Assembly: GCF_041200145.1 (NCBI RefSeq)
Contig: NZ_CP165734.1
Span: 372,001 to 436,000, forward strand
Direction of reading: 5' to 3'
Source: Bradyrhizobium sp. LLZ17
GTDB taxonomy: Bacteria; Pseudomonadota; Alphaproteobacteria; Rhizobiales; Xanthobacteraceae
DNA length: 64,000 nucleotides
Under the pieces are notes generated by a model. It made no database searches. It was not told the origin of the DNA and worked only from the letters and a program-made list of their open reading frames with translations. The translations under genes were made by a program, and so were the position numbers. Below are positions 34,333 through 43,227 of this stretch, in pieces; the first letter of the stretch is position 1, and the number at the start of each line of letters is the position of its first letter.

Positions 34333-35091
34333 TCAGCCCCGTCCCACGAACGGCATCTTGCTCGCCATCACCGTCATGGTCAGCACGTTGGCATCGAGCG
34401 GCAGGCCGGCCATGTAGGCGACGGCATCGCCGACCGCCTTGGCATCCATGCGCGGCTCGTGCTTCATCGTGCCGTCGGCCTGCATCACGCCGGGACCGGC
34501 GACCATGCGGTCGGTCATCGGCGTTGCGGCATTGCCGATGTCGACCTGGCCGACCGCGATGTCGTACATGCGCCCGTCGAGGTTGCTCGCCTTGGTCAGG
34601 CCGGTGATGGCGTGCTTGGTCGAGGTGTAGGGCGCCGAGAACGGCCGCGGCGCATGCGCCGAGATCGAGCCGTTGTTGATGATGCGGCCGCCGCGCGGAG
34701 TCTGGTCCTTCATGATACGGAAGGCGTGCTGAGTGCACAGGAACGGGCCGGTAAGGTTGGTGTTCACCACCGCCTGCCATTGCTCGAGGCTCAGATCCTC
34801 GAAATTCACCGGCGGCGCGCCCATACCGGCATTGTTGAAGAGCACGTCGAGCCGGCCATAGGTCGCCTTGACCTTGTCAAACAGCGCGGCGATCTGCTCC
34901 GGCTTGGTCATGTCGGCGGTGACACAGAGGCTTTTTCCCGCTGGACCGAGCTTCGCCGTCTCCTCGAGCATGTCGAGCCTGCGGCCGGCGAGCACCACGG
35001 TGAAGCCGGTGTTCATCAGCGCCAGCGATGCTGCGCGTCCGACGCCGGTGCCGGCGCCCGTCACCACTGCGATCCTGTTTGCTTCACTCAT
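34333..35091 (-). CDS. Short-chain dehydrogenase/reductase
   Basis: 252 residues: [20 protein letters not shown] (cofactor loop), [30 protein letters not shown] (catalytic Ser, Tyr, Lys). AGRR after beta-2 favours NADP. The substrate is unknown. It lies downstream of the Anbu gene on the same strand, 46 bases away across a 14-bp tandem repeat, so it may be read from the Anbu operon, but SDRs are not regular members of that operon. Confidence 0.9.
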   Translation of the reverse strand: MSEANRIAVVTGAGTGVGRAASLALMNTGFTVVLAGRRLDMLEETAKLGPAGKSLCVTADMTKPEQIAALFDKVKATYGRLDVLFNNAGMGAPPVNFEDLSLEQWQAVVNTNLTGPFLCTQHAFRIMKDQTPRGGRIINNGSISAHAPRPFSAPYTSTKHAITGLTKASNLDGRMYDIAVGQVDIGNAATPMTDRMVAGPGVMQADGTMKHEPRMDAKAVGDAVAYMAGLPLDANVLTMTVMASKMPFVGRG

Positions 35092-35110
35092 CGTTTCCTG
35101 CCTTTTCTGT

Positions 35111-35150
35111 TAGGTCTTGTTGACTAGGTCTTGTTGATTAGCTCTTGGGC
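35111..35150. repeat. Tandem 14-bp repeat related to the array at 18128
   Basis: TAGGTCTTGTTGAC (35111-35124), TAGGTCTTGTTGAT (35125-35138) and a partial TAGCTCTTGGGC. On the coding strand the unit is AAGACCTAGTCAAC, identical at 11 of 14 positions to AAGGCTTGGTCAAC of the first array. As there, the array starts at the stop codon of the upstream gene (Anbu, TAA at 35138-35140) and runs towards the next gene on that strand. Confidence 0.75.
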
Positions 35151-35896
35151 TCTTTTTCGTTCTTGTAGGGCGGCCGCGGAATGTTCTGGTGCGCGGCGCG
35201 CAAGGCCGCCGACCAGCGCGAGCGCAAATCGTGAAAATACGGCTCGCCCGCCTCGATGCGGTGATTGAGATCGGCGTCGCAGGCGTCCGCCCGCACCACC
35301 AGCACGTCGATCGGCAGGCCGACGCCGAGATTCGAGCGCATGGTCGAATCCATCGAGATTAGTCCGGTCTTCAGTGCTTCATAGAGTTCGACGTCATAGT
35401 GCATTGCGCGGTCGAGCACCGGCTTGCCGTATTTGTGCTCGCCGATCTGCAGGTAAGGCGTGTCGGTGGTGCATTCGATGAAATTGCCGGCGGTATAGAC
35501 CATGAACAGCCGCATGCGCGCGCCCTTGATCTGGCCGCCGAACAGGAAGGAGACGTCAAACGAGACATCCTCGGACTTTAGCGCAGGGCCCTCGGTCGCA
35601 TGCACCGCCCGGATCGCCCGGCCGATGCGCTGGGCGGCCTGGAACATGGTCGGCGCGTTCATCAGCGTTTCGATCTCGCCCGTGTTGGGATCTTCCAGGC
35701 CCTCGGTCAGGGTGGACAGCACCGATTGGCTGATGGCGAGGTTGCCGGCGCTGGCAATCGCCATGATGCGGTCGCCGGGCTTGGTGAAGATGTGGAGCTT
35801 GCGGAAGGTCGAGACGTTATCGAGGCCGGCATTGGTGCGGGTATCGGCGATCATGACGAGCCCGTCCCGCACCAGAATTCCGCAACAATAGGTCAT
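35138..35896 (-). CDS. Anbu (ancestral beta-subunit) proteasome-like peptidase
   Basis: 252 residues from ATG 35896. That start puts Thr at position 2 (MTYCCGILVRDGLVMIADTR, then TNAGLDNVSTFRKLHIF). Anbu proteins are proteasome/HslV relatives with an N-terminal nucleophile exposed by Met removal; TTG 35902 would bury it. Further family blocks are MAIASAGNLAISQSVL, VSFLFGGQIKGARMRLFMVY and LISMDSTMRSNLGVGLPIDV. Known Anbu proteins form open-ring or spiral assemblies, with peptidase activity weak or unproven. It is the fourth gene of the ATP-grasp, alpha-E, transglutaminase, Anbu operon, the conserved set for this family. Confidence 0.93.
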   Translation of the reverse strand: MTYCCGILVRDGLVMIADTRTNAGLDNVSTFRKLHIFTKPGDRIMAIASAGNLAISQSVLSTLTEGLEDPNTGEIETLMNAPTMFQAAQRIGRAIRAVHATEGPALKSEDVSFDVSFLFGGQIKGARMRLFMVYTAGNFIECTTDTPYLQIGEHKYGKPVLDRAMHYDVELYEALKTGLISMDSTMRSNLGVGLPIDVLVVRADACDADLNHRIEAGEPYFHDLRSRWSAALRAAHQNIPRPPYKNEKEPKS

Positions 35897-35970
35897 TTCC
35901 AATCCCCGAACGCGTTTGCGCGGAATTACTAGCCAATTTCAACAGCCGCTCCAACCCCAATTCCCGCGAT

Positions 35971-36076
35971 CCTCATGGTGAGGAGCGTGCGAAGCACGCG
36001 TCTCGAACCATGAAGGCCCGGATCTCGCCCGCGGCCATCCTTCGAGTCGGCGCTTGCGCGCCTCCTCAGGATGAGG
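35971..36076. repeat. Dispersed palindromic repeat, family C, copy 2
   Basis: TCCTCATGGTGAGGAGCG at the left pairs with CGCCTCCTCAGGATGAGG at the right. Inner CGTCTCGAACCATGAAGG and CCATCCTTCGAGTCGG match copy 1 at 2232-2336. It lies within the Anbu operon, between the transglutaminase stop and the Anbu start, and so must be part of the operon mRNA. Confidence 0.8.
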
Positions 36077-36095
36077 TGTGTGCGTGTGGCGCGGC

Positions 36096-36945
36096 TCAGC
36101 TCTGCCGTTGTGATTGCGATTGCGATTGTCCGCCGCGGCCGGCCTGCTCGACCTTGACTTCGACCGACAGTGTCTCCGCGCCGCCGCCGTAGCGGGTGCC
36201 GCGCACGGGGGCGGCGCCGAGATAATCGAGCCCGATCGCGACGCGGACATGGGCATCGGTGGTGCAGATGCTGTTGGCGGGATCGAAGCCGACCCAGCCG
36301 AGACCGTCGACATAAGCCTCCGCCCAGGCGTGGCCGGCCTCCTGATGCACTGTGCCGTCAGACCGCAAAAAATGTCCGGAGACGAAACGCGCCGGCACGC
36401 CGCCGGTGCGGGCGCAGGCGATGAAGATATGCGCGTAGTCCTGGCACACGCCGCGCTTGAGCGTGAACGCTTCGGCCGCCGAGGTGCCGCTGTTGGTCGG
36501 GTCCTCGTCGAAGGTCATGTGCTCGCTGATCTGCGTCATCAACGTGTGCAGGAAGCCAAGCGTGTCGCTCTCCGCCTCGCTGCGCAACTGGCGCGTGACC
36601 GCCGCCATGGCAGGATTGACCTCGGTCAATTCGGTGGTGCGCAGGAACATGCCGGCCGGGAAGCGCTCGTCCGCGCCGCGCAGCACGCCGCCGGTGTCGT
36701 GGGTCTCGATCAGGCCCTCGGCCGTGATCCTGATGTCGTCGACGGGGCCGCAGGACAAGACATGGGTGACGTTGCCGAAGGCGTCCTCATGAGTGTCGAG
36801 CTTGGTGTCGGTCGAGACGTCGATCTGCCATTCCGCCACATACTGTCCGTCATGGCTGCACGGCGTCATGCGCAGGATCTGGATGACGCTGGTGGCCTGC
36901 GGCTCGTAGCGATAAGTCGTGATGTGCTGGATCTCGCAGGCGCAT
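36096..36945 (-). CDS. Bacterial transglutaminase-like protein of the Anbu operon, N-terminal frameshift
   Basis: The main frame gives 257 residues from 36869 with a Cys-His-Asp triad: LKRGVCQDYAHIFIACARTG, HQEAGHAWAEAYVDG, GWVGFDPAN. The family N-terminus (MRLR, then IQHITTYRYEPQATSVIQIL, RMTPCSHDG) is present upstream but split: ATG 36945 and four codons are one base out of frame with the rest. One extra base near 36934-36936 explains it, and no other start codon lies in the long frame. Translation from ATG 36869 would lose the first 26 residues or so. The protein is predicted to cleave or cross-link peptides next to Anbu. The tail is Gln/Ser-rich. Confidence 0.85.
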
Positions 36946-36964
36946 GGTGAACCGTTGTTCTGGC

Positions 36965-37044
36965 GTCATTCCCGGGCGGTGCGCAGCACCGGACCGGGAA
37001 TCTCGAGATTCCGGGTCTGGTCCTTCGGACCATCCCGGAATGAC
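36965..37044. repeat. Dispersed palindromic repeat, family A, copy 5
   Basis: GTCATTCCCGGGCGGTGCGC at the left, CATCCCGGAATGAC at the right, and a central GGAATCTCGAGATTCC palindrome. It lies in the Anbu operon between the alpha-E and transglutaminase genes. Confidence 0.85.
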
Positions 37045-37052
37045 GGCATGGA

Positions 37053-37997
37053 TCAGATCAAATACTGCTTCGTGATGATTTCGCCCAGCCTGGAATTGTC
37101 CGTGATGAATTCCTGAATGAATTCATGGACGCCATGCTGGAAAATGTCGTTCATATTGCTGTGTTCGAGCCGGTTGCGGATGCCGCGGGCGTGGCGCTGG
37201 GCCGGGCCCTGGCGGCCATAGGCGACGCCGATCTGGTCGAGATTGCGCACCAGATTGCCGTAGCAGCTTGCCAGCGAGCGCGGCAGCGTGTCGTTGAGGA
37301 TGAGCAGATCCGCGATCAGCCACGGCTTCAGCGTCTCACGATAGACCCAATGATAGGCCGTCAACGCGGAGACCGAACGCAGGATCGAGGTCCACTGATA
37401 GAAATCGAGCGGGCCGCCGACATGTTCCTCCTCGGGCAAGAGCACGTGGTACTTCACGTCGAGAATGCGTGCGGTGTTGTCGGCGCGCTCTAGATGCAAG
37501 CCCATTCGCGAAAACCAGTAGGCGTCGTTGCGCAGCATGGTGCGGTAGGCCGAGCCGTCGAAGCGCAGCGAGGTCTCCTGGACGAAGCGCAGGAATTTGG
37601 CCAATTCCTCGCGGGTCGAGGTGCCCTTGCTCCAGACCTCCTGCAATTCGATCCAGGCCGAGTTGATGGTGTCCCACATCTCGCTGGTCAGCGCGGTACG
37701 CACCGAGCGCGAGTTCAGCCGCGCCGCCTCGATGCAGTTCCGGATCGAGGACGGGTTGTTCGGCGAGAACGAGAGGTATTCGACGACGTTGTGCTCGTTG
37801 GCTTCTTCATATTGCTGATAGAAGCTCGCGGCGACGCCGGCGGTGAGAAGCGCCGAGTCCCATTCATTGGTCTTGCCGATATAGGCGGCCGGCAGAGCGG
37901 TAACGCGCAAGGTCGCATCGATGGTGCGCGCGAGATATTCGGCCCGTTCGACATAGCGGGCGAGCCAGTAGAGGTTTTCGGCGGTACGCGACAGCAT
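37053..37997 (-). CDS. Alpha-E domain protein (DUF403) of the Anbu operon
   Basis: 314 residues, all helical. MLSRTAENLYWLARYVERAE with LARTIDATLRV is the signature N-terminus; LRNDAYWFSRMGLHLERADN with TARILDVKYHVLLP repeats the pattern in the second half. Alpha-E proteins nearly always pair with the circularly permuted ATP-grasp enzyme encoded here 4 bases upstream. The current view is that the pair makes or modifies a peptide product; no reaction is established. Confidence 0.93.
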   Translation of the reverse strand: MLSRTAENLYWLARYVERAEYLARTIDATLRVTALPAAYIGKTNEWDSALLTAGVAASFYQQYEEANEHNVVEYLSFSPNNPSSIRNCIEAARLNSRSVRTALTSEMWDTINSAWIELQEVWSKGTSTREELAKFLRFVQETSLRFDGSAYRTMLRNDAYWFSRMGLHLERADNTARILDVKYHVLLPEEEHVGGPLDFYQWTSILRSVSALTAYHWVYRETLKPWLIADLLILNDTLPRSLASCYGNLVRNLDQIGVAYGRQGPAQRHARGIRNRLEHSNMNDIFQHGVHEFIQEFITDNSRLGEIITKQYLI

Positions 37998-38001
37998 CTC
38001 T

Positions 38002-39420
38002 CTACTCGTCCAATATCCAGGTGTCTTTGGTGCCGCCGCCCTGGCTCGAATTCACCACCAGCGAGCCTTCCTTCAGCGCGACGCGGGTGAGACCACCCGG
38101 CACGATCGTCGTGCTCTTGCTGCCGGTGAGCACGAAGGGCCGCAGGTCGACATGGCGTGGCGCGAGACCGGATGCCGTGCAGGTCGGACAGGTCGAGAGC
38201 GCCAGCGTCGGCTGGGCGATGAAGCCTTCCGGCTCGCGCTTGAGCTTTTCGCGGAACGCTTCGATGGTCGCCTTGGTCGCAGCGGGGCCGATCAGCATGC
38301 CGTAGCCGCCGGAGCCGTGCACTTCCTTCACCACGAGCTCGCCCAAATGATCCAGCACATAGGCGAGATCCTTCGGCTCGCGGCAGCGCCAGGTCTGAAC
38401 GTTCTTCAGGATCGGCTCCTCGCCGAGATAGAATTTCACGATATCCGGCATGTAGGAGTAGATCGCCTTGTCGTCGGCGATGCCGGTGCCGACGGCGTTG
38501 GCGAGCGTGATGTTTCCGGCCGCATAGGCCGACATCAGGCCGGGCACGCCGAGCGCGGAATCGGGGCGGAAGGTGAGGGGATCGAGGTAATCGTCGTCGA
38601 CGCGGCGGTAGATCACGTCGACCCGTTTCACCCCTTCCGTCGTCCGCATGAACACTTCGTTGTTCTTGACGATGAGGTCGCGCCCTTCCACGAGCTCGAT
38701 CCCGAGCTTGTCGGCGAGGAAGGAGTGCTCGTAATAGGCCGAGTTGTAGACGCCGGGCGTCAGCAGCGCGACCGTCGGCTCGCCCGAAGCGCTCTGCGGC
38801 GCGACCGAGCGCAGCGCGGAGAGCAGCTCGTCCGGATATCGCTCGACCGGCGCCACCCTGTGGCGGGCGAACAGATCCGGAAACAGCCGCATCATGATCT
38901 CGCGGTTTTCCAGCATGTAGGACACGCCGGACGGCGTGCGTGCATTGTCCTCCAGCACGATGAAGTCGTTGGCGTCGACCCGGACGATGTCGATCCCGGC
39001 GATGTGCACGTAGACGTCGTGCGGCACCTGCTGGCCGTTCATCTCGGGCCGGAACACCGGGTTCTGGAAGATGAGGTCGTCGGGCACGATCTCGGCACGG
39101 AGAATGTCGCGGCCGTGATAGATGTCGCGCAGGAACATGTTCAGCGCGCGCACGCGCTGCTTCAGGCCCTTTTCCAGCAGCGCCCATTCCTTGCCGGACA
39201 TGATCCGCGGGATGACGTCGAAGGGAATCAGGCGCTCGGTCGACTCGGCCTCGCCATACACGGCGAAGGTGATGCCGATCCGGCGGAACAGGAGCTCGGC
39301 TTCCTGGCGACGATATTCGAGCGCCTCGGGAGGCGTCTCCTTGAGCCAGCGCGCCAGCTCCTGATAGGCGGGGCGAAGGTCCCCGCCGGGAATGTTCATT
39401 TCATCAAACGCGACTGCCAT
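38002..39420 (-). CDS. Circularly permuted type 2 ATP-grasp protein (DUF404/DUF407) of the Anbu operon
   Basis: 472 residues from ATG 39420 (the frame is open to 39489). Conserved blocks: AVYGEAESTERLIPFDVIPR, DIYHGRDILRAEIVPDDLIF, VHIAGIDIVRVDANDFIVLE, DNARTPSGVSYMLENREIMM, EHSFLADKLGIELVEGRDLI and VVKEVHGSGGYGMLIGP. ATP-grasp enzymes join a carboxylate to an amine using ATP. With alpha-E, transglutaminase-like and Anbu proteins it forms a conserved putative peptide synthesis and processing system. First gene of the operon. Confidence 0.94.
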   Translation of the reverse strand: MAVAFDEMNIPGGDLRPAYQELARWLKETPPEALEYRRQEAELLFRRIGITFAVYGEAESTERLIPFDVIPRIMSGKEWALLEKGLKQRVRALNMFLRDIYHGRDILRAEIVPDDLIFQNPVFRPEMNGQQVPHDVYVHIAGIDIVRVDANDFIVLEDNARTPSGVSYMLENREIMMRLFPDLFARHRVAPVERYPDELLSALRSVAPQSASGEPTVALLTPGVYNSAYYEHSFLADKLGIELVEGRDLIVKNNEVFMRTTEGVKRVDVIYRRVDDDYLDPLTFRPDSALGVPGLMSAYAAGNITLANAVGTGIADDKAIYSYMPDIVKFYLGEEPILKNVQTWRCREPKDLAYVLDHLGELVVKEVHGSGGYGMLIGPAATKATIEAFREKLKREPEGFIAQPTLALSTCPTCTASGLAPRHVDLRPFVLTGSKSTTIVPGGLTRVALKEGSLVVNSSQGGGTKDTWILDE

Positions 39421-39701
39421 AGATCCCGACTGTTTTCCCCAGGCGCTGCGCCATTGCTCAGGTCGTGTCGGTCCTGGTGAAGACCGCAACGTCCCGAGGC
39501 CATGCGGCGAGAGTGCATGACTTTCCTAGGCGGTAGCAAGGGCCGGGCCAGCGCGATAAGCATGGACTTGAGACATTTGGCTGATATCGCCTGGGGCTTG
39601 CCTGAAAAAATGGCTGAGGACTGCTTATTTCGGCAGCAAAACCGCGTGACTTCAACGCGTTACCCCGGCAAATTCGGCACGACAGGTAAGGGACGTAATT
39701 T

Positions 39702-40438
39702 ATGAGCGAGATCGTCACGGCGGGCATTCTGGTCATCGGGGATGAAATCCTGTCCGGCCGGACCAAGGACAAGAATATCGGCTTCATCGCCGAATATCTG
39801 ACCAATATCGGCATCGACCTGAAGGAGGTCCGATCGTCTCCGATGACGAGGACGACATTATCGCCGCCTTGAATGCGCTGCGGCATCGTTACACCTACGT
39901 CTTCACCACCGGCGGCATCGGGCCGACCCACGACGACATCACCGCCGACAGTGTCGCCAAGGCTTTTGGCGTCGGCATCGACCATCACCCGGAGGTGGTC
40001 GCCCGCTTCCGCGAGCGCTGGAGCGAGCAGGACCTCAACGAGGCCCGCCTGCGCATGGCCCGCATCCCCGATGGCGCCGAACTGATCCAGAGTGCCACTA
40101 TCCTCGCGCCCGGCTTCAAGATCGGCAACGTCATCGTGATGGCCGGCGTACCGTCGATCATGCAGGCGATGATGGACATCGTCTCGCCCAAGCTGAAATC
40201 CGGCGTCCGCATGCTTTCCGAATCGGTCCGCGCCAACGCGCGGGAGGGCGACATCGGCAGCCCGCTGCGAGCGATCGCCGCAGATCACCCCGACACCATC
40301 ATCGGCAGCTATCCTTTCATGGACGAGGACTCCAAGCCGAACACCAATCTCGTGGTGCGCTCGCGCGATGCGGACAAGCTCGCAGCCGCGATGGCGGCTG
40401 TGAAGGAAATGCTGGCAGGATTGAACATCACCCGGTAG
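39702..40438 (+). pseudogene. CinA/MoaB-type molybdopterin-binding domain protein, frameshifted
   Basis: ATG 39702 starts AGILVIGDEILSGRTKDKNI and continues GFIAEYLTNIGIDLKEVR, then leaves frame at 39831-39833. The next frame carries VSDDEDDIIAALNALRHRYT, YVFTTGGIGPTHDDITADSV and SYPFMDEDSKPNTNLVVRSR to the TAG at 40438. One base restored there gives about 245 residues. The motif TTGGIGPTHDD is the molybdopterin-binding loop. This is the short form without the CinA deamidase domain. It is 36 bases upstream of gpt. The indel could be a sequencing error. Confidence 0.82.
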
Positions 40439-40474
40439 CAGGAGCCGCCGGCAGACGAATGGCAGGAGACGATA

Positions 40475-41002
40475 ATGGCTGGTGAACCACCCGAACTGAG
40501 CGCGCAGGAGCGCGCAGGCAAGGCCTTCCCGGTATCGTGGGACCAGTTCCACCGGGATTGCCGGGCACTGACCTGGCGCCTGAACGAGGTCGGTCCGTTT
40601 CATGCGGTGATCGCGATCACGCGCGGCGGCCTGGTGCCGGCCGCGATCGTGGCGCGCGAGCTCGGGGTACGCGTGATCGATACGGTCTGCATCGCCAGCT
40701 ACGATCACACCAAGCAGGGCGACCTTCAGGTTCTCAAGGGCATTTCCGACGCGGCGATGAAGCTCGGCGGCGGCACCGGCAAGGGGCTTCTGATCGTCGA
40801 CGACCTCGTCGACACCGGCAAGACCGGCAAGCTGGTGCGCGAGATGCTGCCCGATGCGCATTTCGCCACGGTCTATGCCAAGCCGAAGGGACGCCCGCTG
40901 GTCGACACCTTCATCACCGAAGTGTCGCAGGACACCTGGATCTTCTTCCCTTGGGACACCGCGCTGTCGTATCACCCGCCGCTGCGTGATGGCGCGGCGT
41001 GA
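40475..41002 (+). CDS. gpt: Xanthine (xanthine-guanine) phosphoribosyltransferase
   Basis: 175 residues. [58 protein letters not shown] and the PRPP-binding loop [20 protein letters not shown] are all Gpt features, ending in the characteristic [10 protein letters not shown]. It converts xanthine and guanine with PRPP to XMP and GMP in purine salvage. A family B repeat follows immediately and may end the transcript. Confidence 0.95.
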   Translation: MAGEPPELSAQERAGKAFPVSWDQFHRDCRALTWRLNEVGPFHAVIAITRGGLVPAAIVARELGVRVIDTVCIASYDHTKQGDLQVLKGISDAAMKLGGGTGKGLLIVDDLVDTGKTGKLVREMLPDAHFATVYAKPKGRPLVDTFITEVSQDTWIFFPWDTALSYHPPLRDGAA

Positions 41003-41010
41003 CTATCGCC

Positions 41011-41131
41011 GTCATTGCGAGGAGCCACCGGGTCCGCGCAAAGCGCGGCCCGATGACAGGCTCCGCGACAAAGCAATCCAGACTGCTTCCGCGGATGCAT
41101 GTCTGGATTGCTTCGCTTCGCTCGCAATGAC
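41011..41131. repeat. Dispersed palindromic repeat, family B, copy 1
   Basis: Left end GTCATTGCGAGGAGCC, right end CGCTTCGCTCGCAATGAC, inner arms AGCAATCCAGACTG and CATGTCTGGATTGCTTCG. It is longer than the other two copies because of an extra GC-rich block (CCGGGTCCGCGCAAAGCGCG). It lies between gpt and the hypothetical gene at 41146. Confidence 0.85.
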
Positions 41132-41145
41132 GGGCAGAGGCAGCC

Positions 41146-41763
41146 ATGCCCCTGCAAAATCGCGTCACGCCGACCGGCGACATCATCGCCACGCCACATC
41201 GCGGGATGTTCACCGGCAATCGCGGCATCATCCACGATCCCGCGACCAAGACGCTGCTGAAAAGGCGCTGGTCATCGCCGGCCTGGATCACGTGCCTGTG
41301 TGAATTCCGCGGCTGGCGGCGGCCGGTGATGGCGCGGCGAAGCTGGACCGAGCTGTTCTTTCTCGATGAGGCGACAGCTCTTGCCGCGGGCCACCGGCCC
41401 TGCTTCTTCTGTCGCCGCGAGGATGCCATCCGGTTTCGCAACGCATGGAAAGCGGGGAATGGTGCAACCGACCTCAGCGCCAAGGCCATGGACGCAGTGC
41501 TGCACCGCGAGCGGCTCGATCGCGGCAACAAGCGGCTGCATGCGCTGCCGATGCCGCTCGCTGAATTGCCCGATGGCGCGATGATCCAGCAGGGCGATGA
41601 GAGCTTTCTGGTGACGCGTGGCAAGACGTTGCTGTGGTCACCCGCGGGCTACGCCCCGCATGCGGGCACCCTTGATCGCCCGATGTTGCTGACGGCACCT
41701 TCCACGCTGCGGGCGATGATCGCGGGATATCGGCCTGTGTTGCATCCGACGGCGCGCGGCTAG
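41146..41763 (+). CDS. Conserved hypothetical protein with a CxxC motif
   Basis: 205 residues. Notable blocks are TPHRGMFTGNRGIIHDPATK, RRSWTELFFLDEATALAAGH, RPCFFCRREDAIRFRNAW and LLTAPSTLRAMIAGYRPVLH. The CFFC pair and an upstream Cys (WITCLCEFRG) might bind zinc, which is speculation. Codon use and the lack of shadow-type composition support a real gene. It is convergent with the small secreted gene at 41760, overlapping by 4 bases. I do not recognise the family. Confidence 0.65.
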   Translation: MPLQNRVTPTGDIIATPHRGMFTGNRGIIHDPATKTLLKRRWSSPAWITCLCEFRGWRRPVMARRSWTELFFLDEATALAAGHRPCFFCRREDAIRFRNAWKAGNGATDLSAKAMDAVLHRERLDRGNKRLHALPMPLAELPDGAMIQQGDESFLVTRGKTLLWSPAGYAPHAGTLDRPMLLTAPSTLRAMIAGYRPVLHPTARG

Positions 41764-41993
41764 CGCAGCGGCTTACCGTCTTCGTCGACGCTGGTCCGCG
41801 CGTCGCGCAGCGCCCATTCGCGGATCACCTGGCGGCAGCGGGTCAGCTCGGCTTCGCTCGCAGCATGCGCATCCTTCGACGCGCGCTCGACCATGGCCTT
41901 GCAGTTGCGCAGCACGGAGCGATCTTCCGCGTGCGTCTGCATCGTGGTCGTCGCAAGCGCTGCGACAACAAAGCGCAGCCGGATCGCCGGCAT
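41760..41993 (-). CDS. Small secreted hypothetical protein
   Basis: 77 residues from ATG 41993, which overlaps the core-MetE stop codon (TGATG at 41991-41995). The signal peptide RLRFVVAALATTTMQTHA is followed by a helical mature part with two cysteines (VLRNCKAMVERASKD and ELTRCRQVIREWALRD). The family is not recognised. The coupling to the methionine synthase gene is clear, but the functional link is not. Confidence 0.6.
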   Translation of the reverse strand: MPAIRLRFVVAALATTTMQTHAEDRSVLRNCKAMVERASKDAHAASEAELTRCRQVIREWALRDARTSVDEDGKPLR

Positions 41994-43015
41994 CACACCA
42001 ACTTCTCGCGCGCCAGCGCGGCGCCGGCGCCGAGCGCCATCAGCTTGGCTTCGGCGATGTCGCGCCGCATCGGCGCCATGCCGCAATTGGTGGTCGCGAT
42101 GATGTTGCTCTTGGGCACGAATTTCGATACCGCGTCGATCACCTTGACGACGTCCTCGGCGGTCTCGACCGTGTCGCTGGCAACATCGATCACGCCGGCC
42201 TGCACGATCTTGTTCTGGAGCAGCGCGAGCAGATCGAGCGGCACCTTCGAATTTCGGCACTCGATCGCGACCTGCTGGATCGGACTCGCATCGATCGCCG
42301 GAAAAATCTGCTCATACTGCCGCCATTGGGTGCCGAGCGTTTCCTTCCAGTCGGTGTTGGCCTTGATGCCATAACCGTAGCAGATATGCACGGCAGTGGC
42401 GCAGGTCAGGCCTTGCGCGGCGCGCTCCAGCGCCTTGATGCCCCAATCGTTGACCTCGTCCATGTAGACGTTGAAGGCGGGCTCGTCGAACTGCACGAGA
42501 TCGACACCATCGGCCTGCAACGCCTTGGCTTCTTCATTCAGAAGCTCGGCGAAGGCGAACGCCATCTTGACGCGGTCGCCGTAGTAACGGTCGGCGATGG
42601 TGTCGATGATGGTCATCGGGCCGGGCAGGGTGAACTTCAGCTTTTTCCTGGTATGCGTGCGCGCCACGCGCGCCTCGTCGGCATGGACGCGCCCCTTGAG
42701 TCGGAGCGGCGCCACCACCTGCGGCACCATCGCCTTGTAGCGGTCCTTGCGGATGCCCATCTCGACCTTGTGGGCGAAGTCGATGCCCTCGATCTTCTCC
42801 AGAAAACCGTGCACGAAGTGCTGCCGCGCCTGCTCGCCCTCGGTGACGATATCGATGCCGGCGTCCTCCTGGATTTTCACGGCAAGCATGGTCGCGTCGC
42901 GCTTGGCGCGGACAAGCTCGTCACCTTGCGACTTCCAGGGCGCCCAGAGCATGTTGGGTTCGGCAAGCCATTCCGGCTTCGGCAAGGAGCCGGCGATCGT
43001 GGTTGGAAACAGCAT
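41993..43015 (-). CDS. Core-MetE-like methionine synthase (single C-terminal-type domain)
   Basis: 340 residues from ATG 43015, preceded by GGAGGG; the frame is open to 43057. One TIM barrel: TTIAGSLPKPEWL, IVTEGEQARQHFVHGFLEKI, FTLPGPMTIIDTIADRYYGD, VDLVQFDEPAFNVYMDEVND. The zinc-ligand positions are HICYGYG, IECRNSKVP and ATTNCGMAP (His, Cys, Glu, Cys). Full MetE has about 750 residues with an extra N-terminal half for folate. Core-MetE lacks that half and is thought to use another methyl donor, in some organisms methylcobalamin or a corrinoid protein. Homocysteine methylation is likely; the donor is not settled. Confidence 0.88.
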   Translation of the reverse strand: MLFPTTIAGSLPKPEWLAEPNMLWAPWKSQGDELVRAKRDATMLAVKIQEDAGIDIVTEGEQARQHFVHGFLEKIEGIDFAHKVEMGIRKDRYKAMVPQVVAPLRLKGRVHADEARVARTHTRKKLKFTLPGPMTIIDTIADRYYGDRVKMAFAFAELLNEEAKALQADGVDLVQFDEPAFNVYMDEVNDWGIKALERAAQGLTCATAVHICYGYGIKANTDWKETLGTQWRQYEQIFPAIDASPIQQVAIECRNSKVPLDLLALLQNKIVQAGVIDVASDTVETAEDVVKVIDAVSKFVPKSNIIATTNCGMAPMRRDIAEAKLMALGAGAALAREKLV

Positions 43016-43108
43016 GGCGGCCCTCCAGCGGGGTTGTGTTGCGCCCCTTCCTGCCATGTCTTAACGTCGAGGTACAGGACAACAAAAGTCGCGCCTCGGA
43101 CCGTAATC

Positions 43109-43186
43109 GTCATTGCGAGCGCAGCGAAGCAATCCAGACTGTCTCTGCCGAAAGATTCTGGATTGCTTCGCTGCGCTCGCAATGAC
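43109..43186. repeat. Dispersed palindromic repeat, family B, copy 2
   Basis: GTCATTGCGAGCGCAGCGAA and TTCGCTGCGCTCGCAATGAC are perfectly complementary ends; inside, GCAATCCAGA pairs with TCTGGATTGC. It is a near-perfect 78-base hairpin between the divergent core-MetE and isomerase genes. Confidence 0.9.
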
Positions 43187-43227
43187 GGAGGATAAAGCGA
43201 AAGACACACGACAAAACAGGAAACGCC

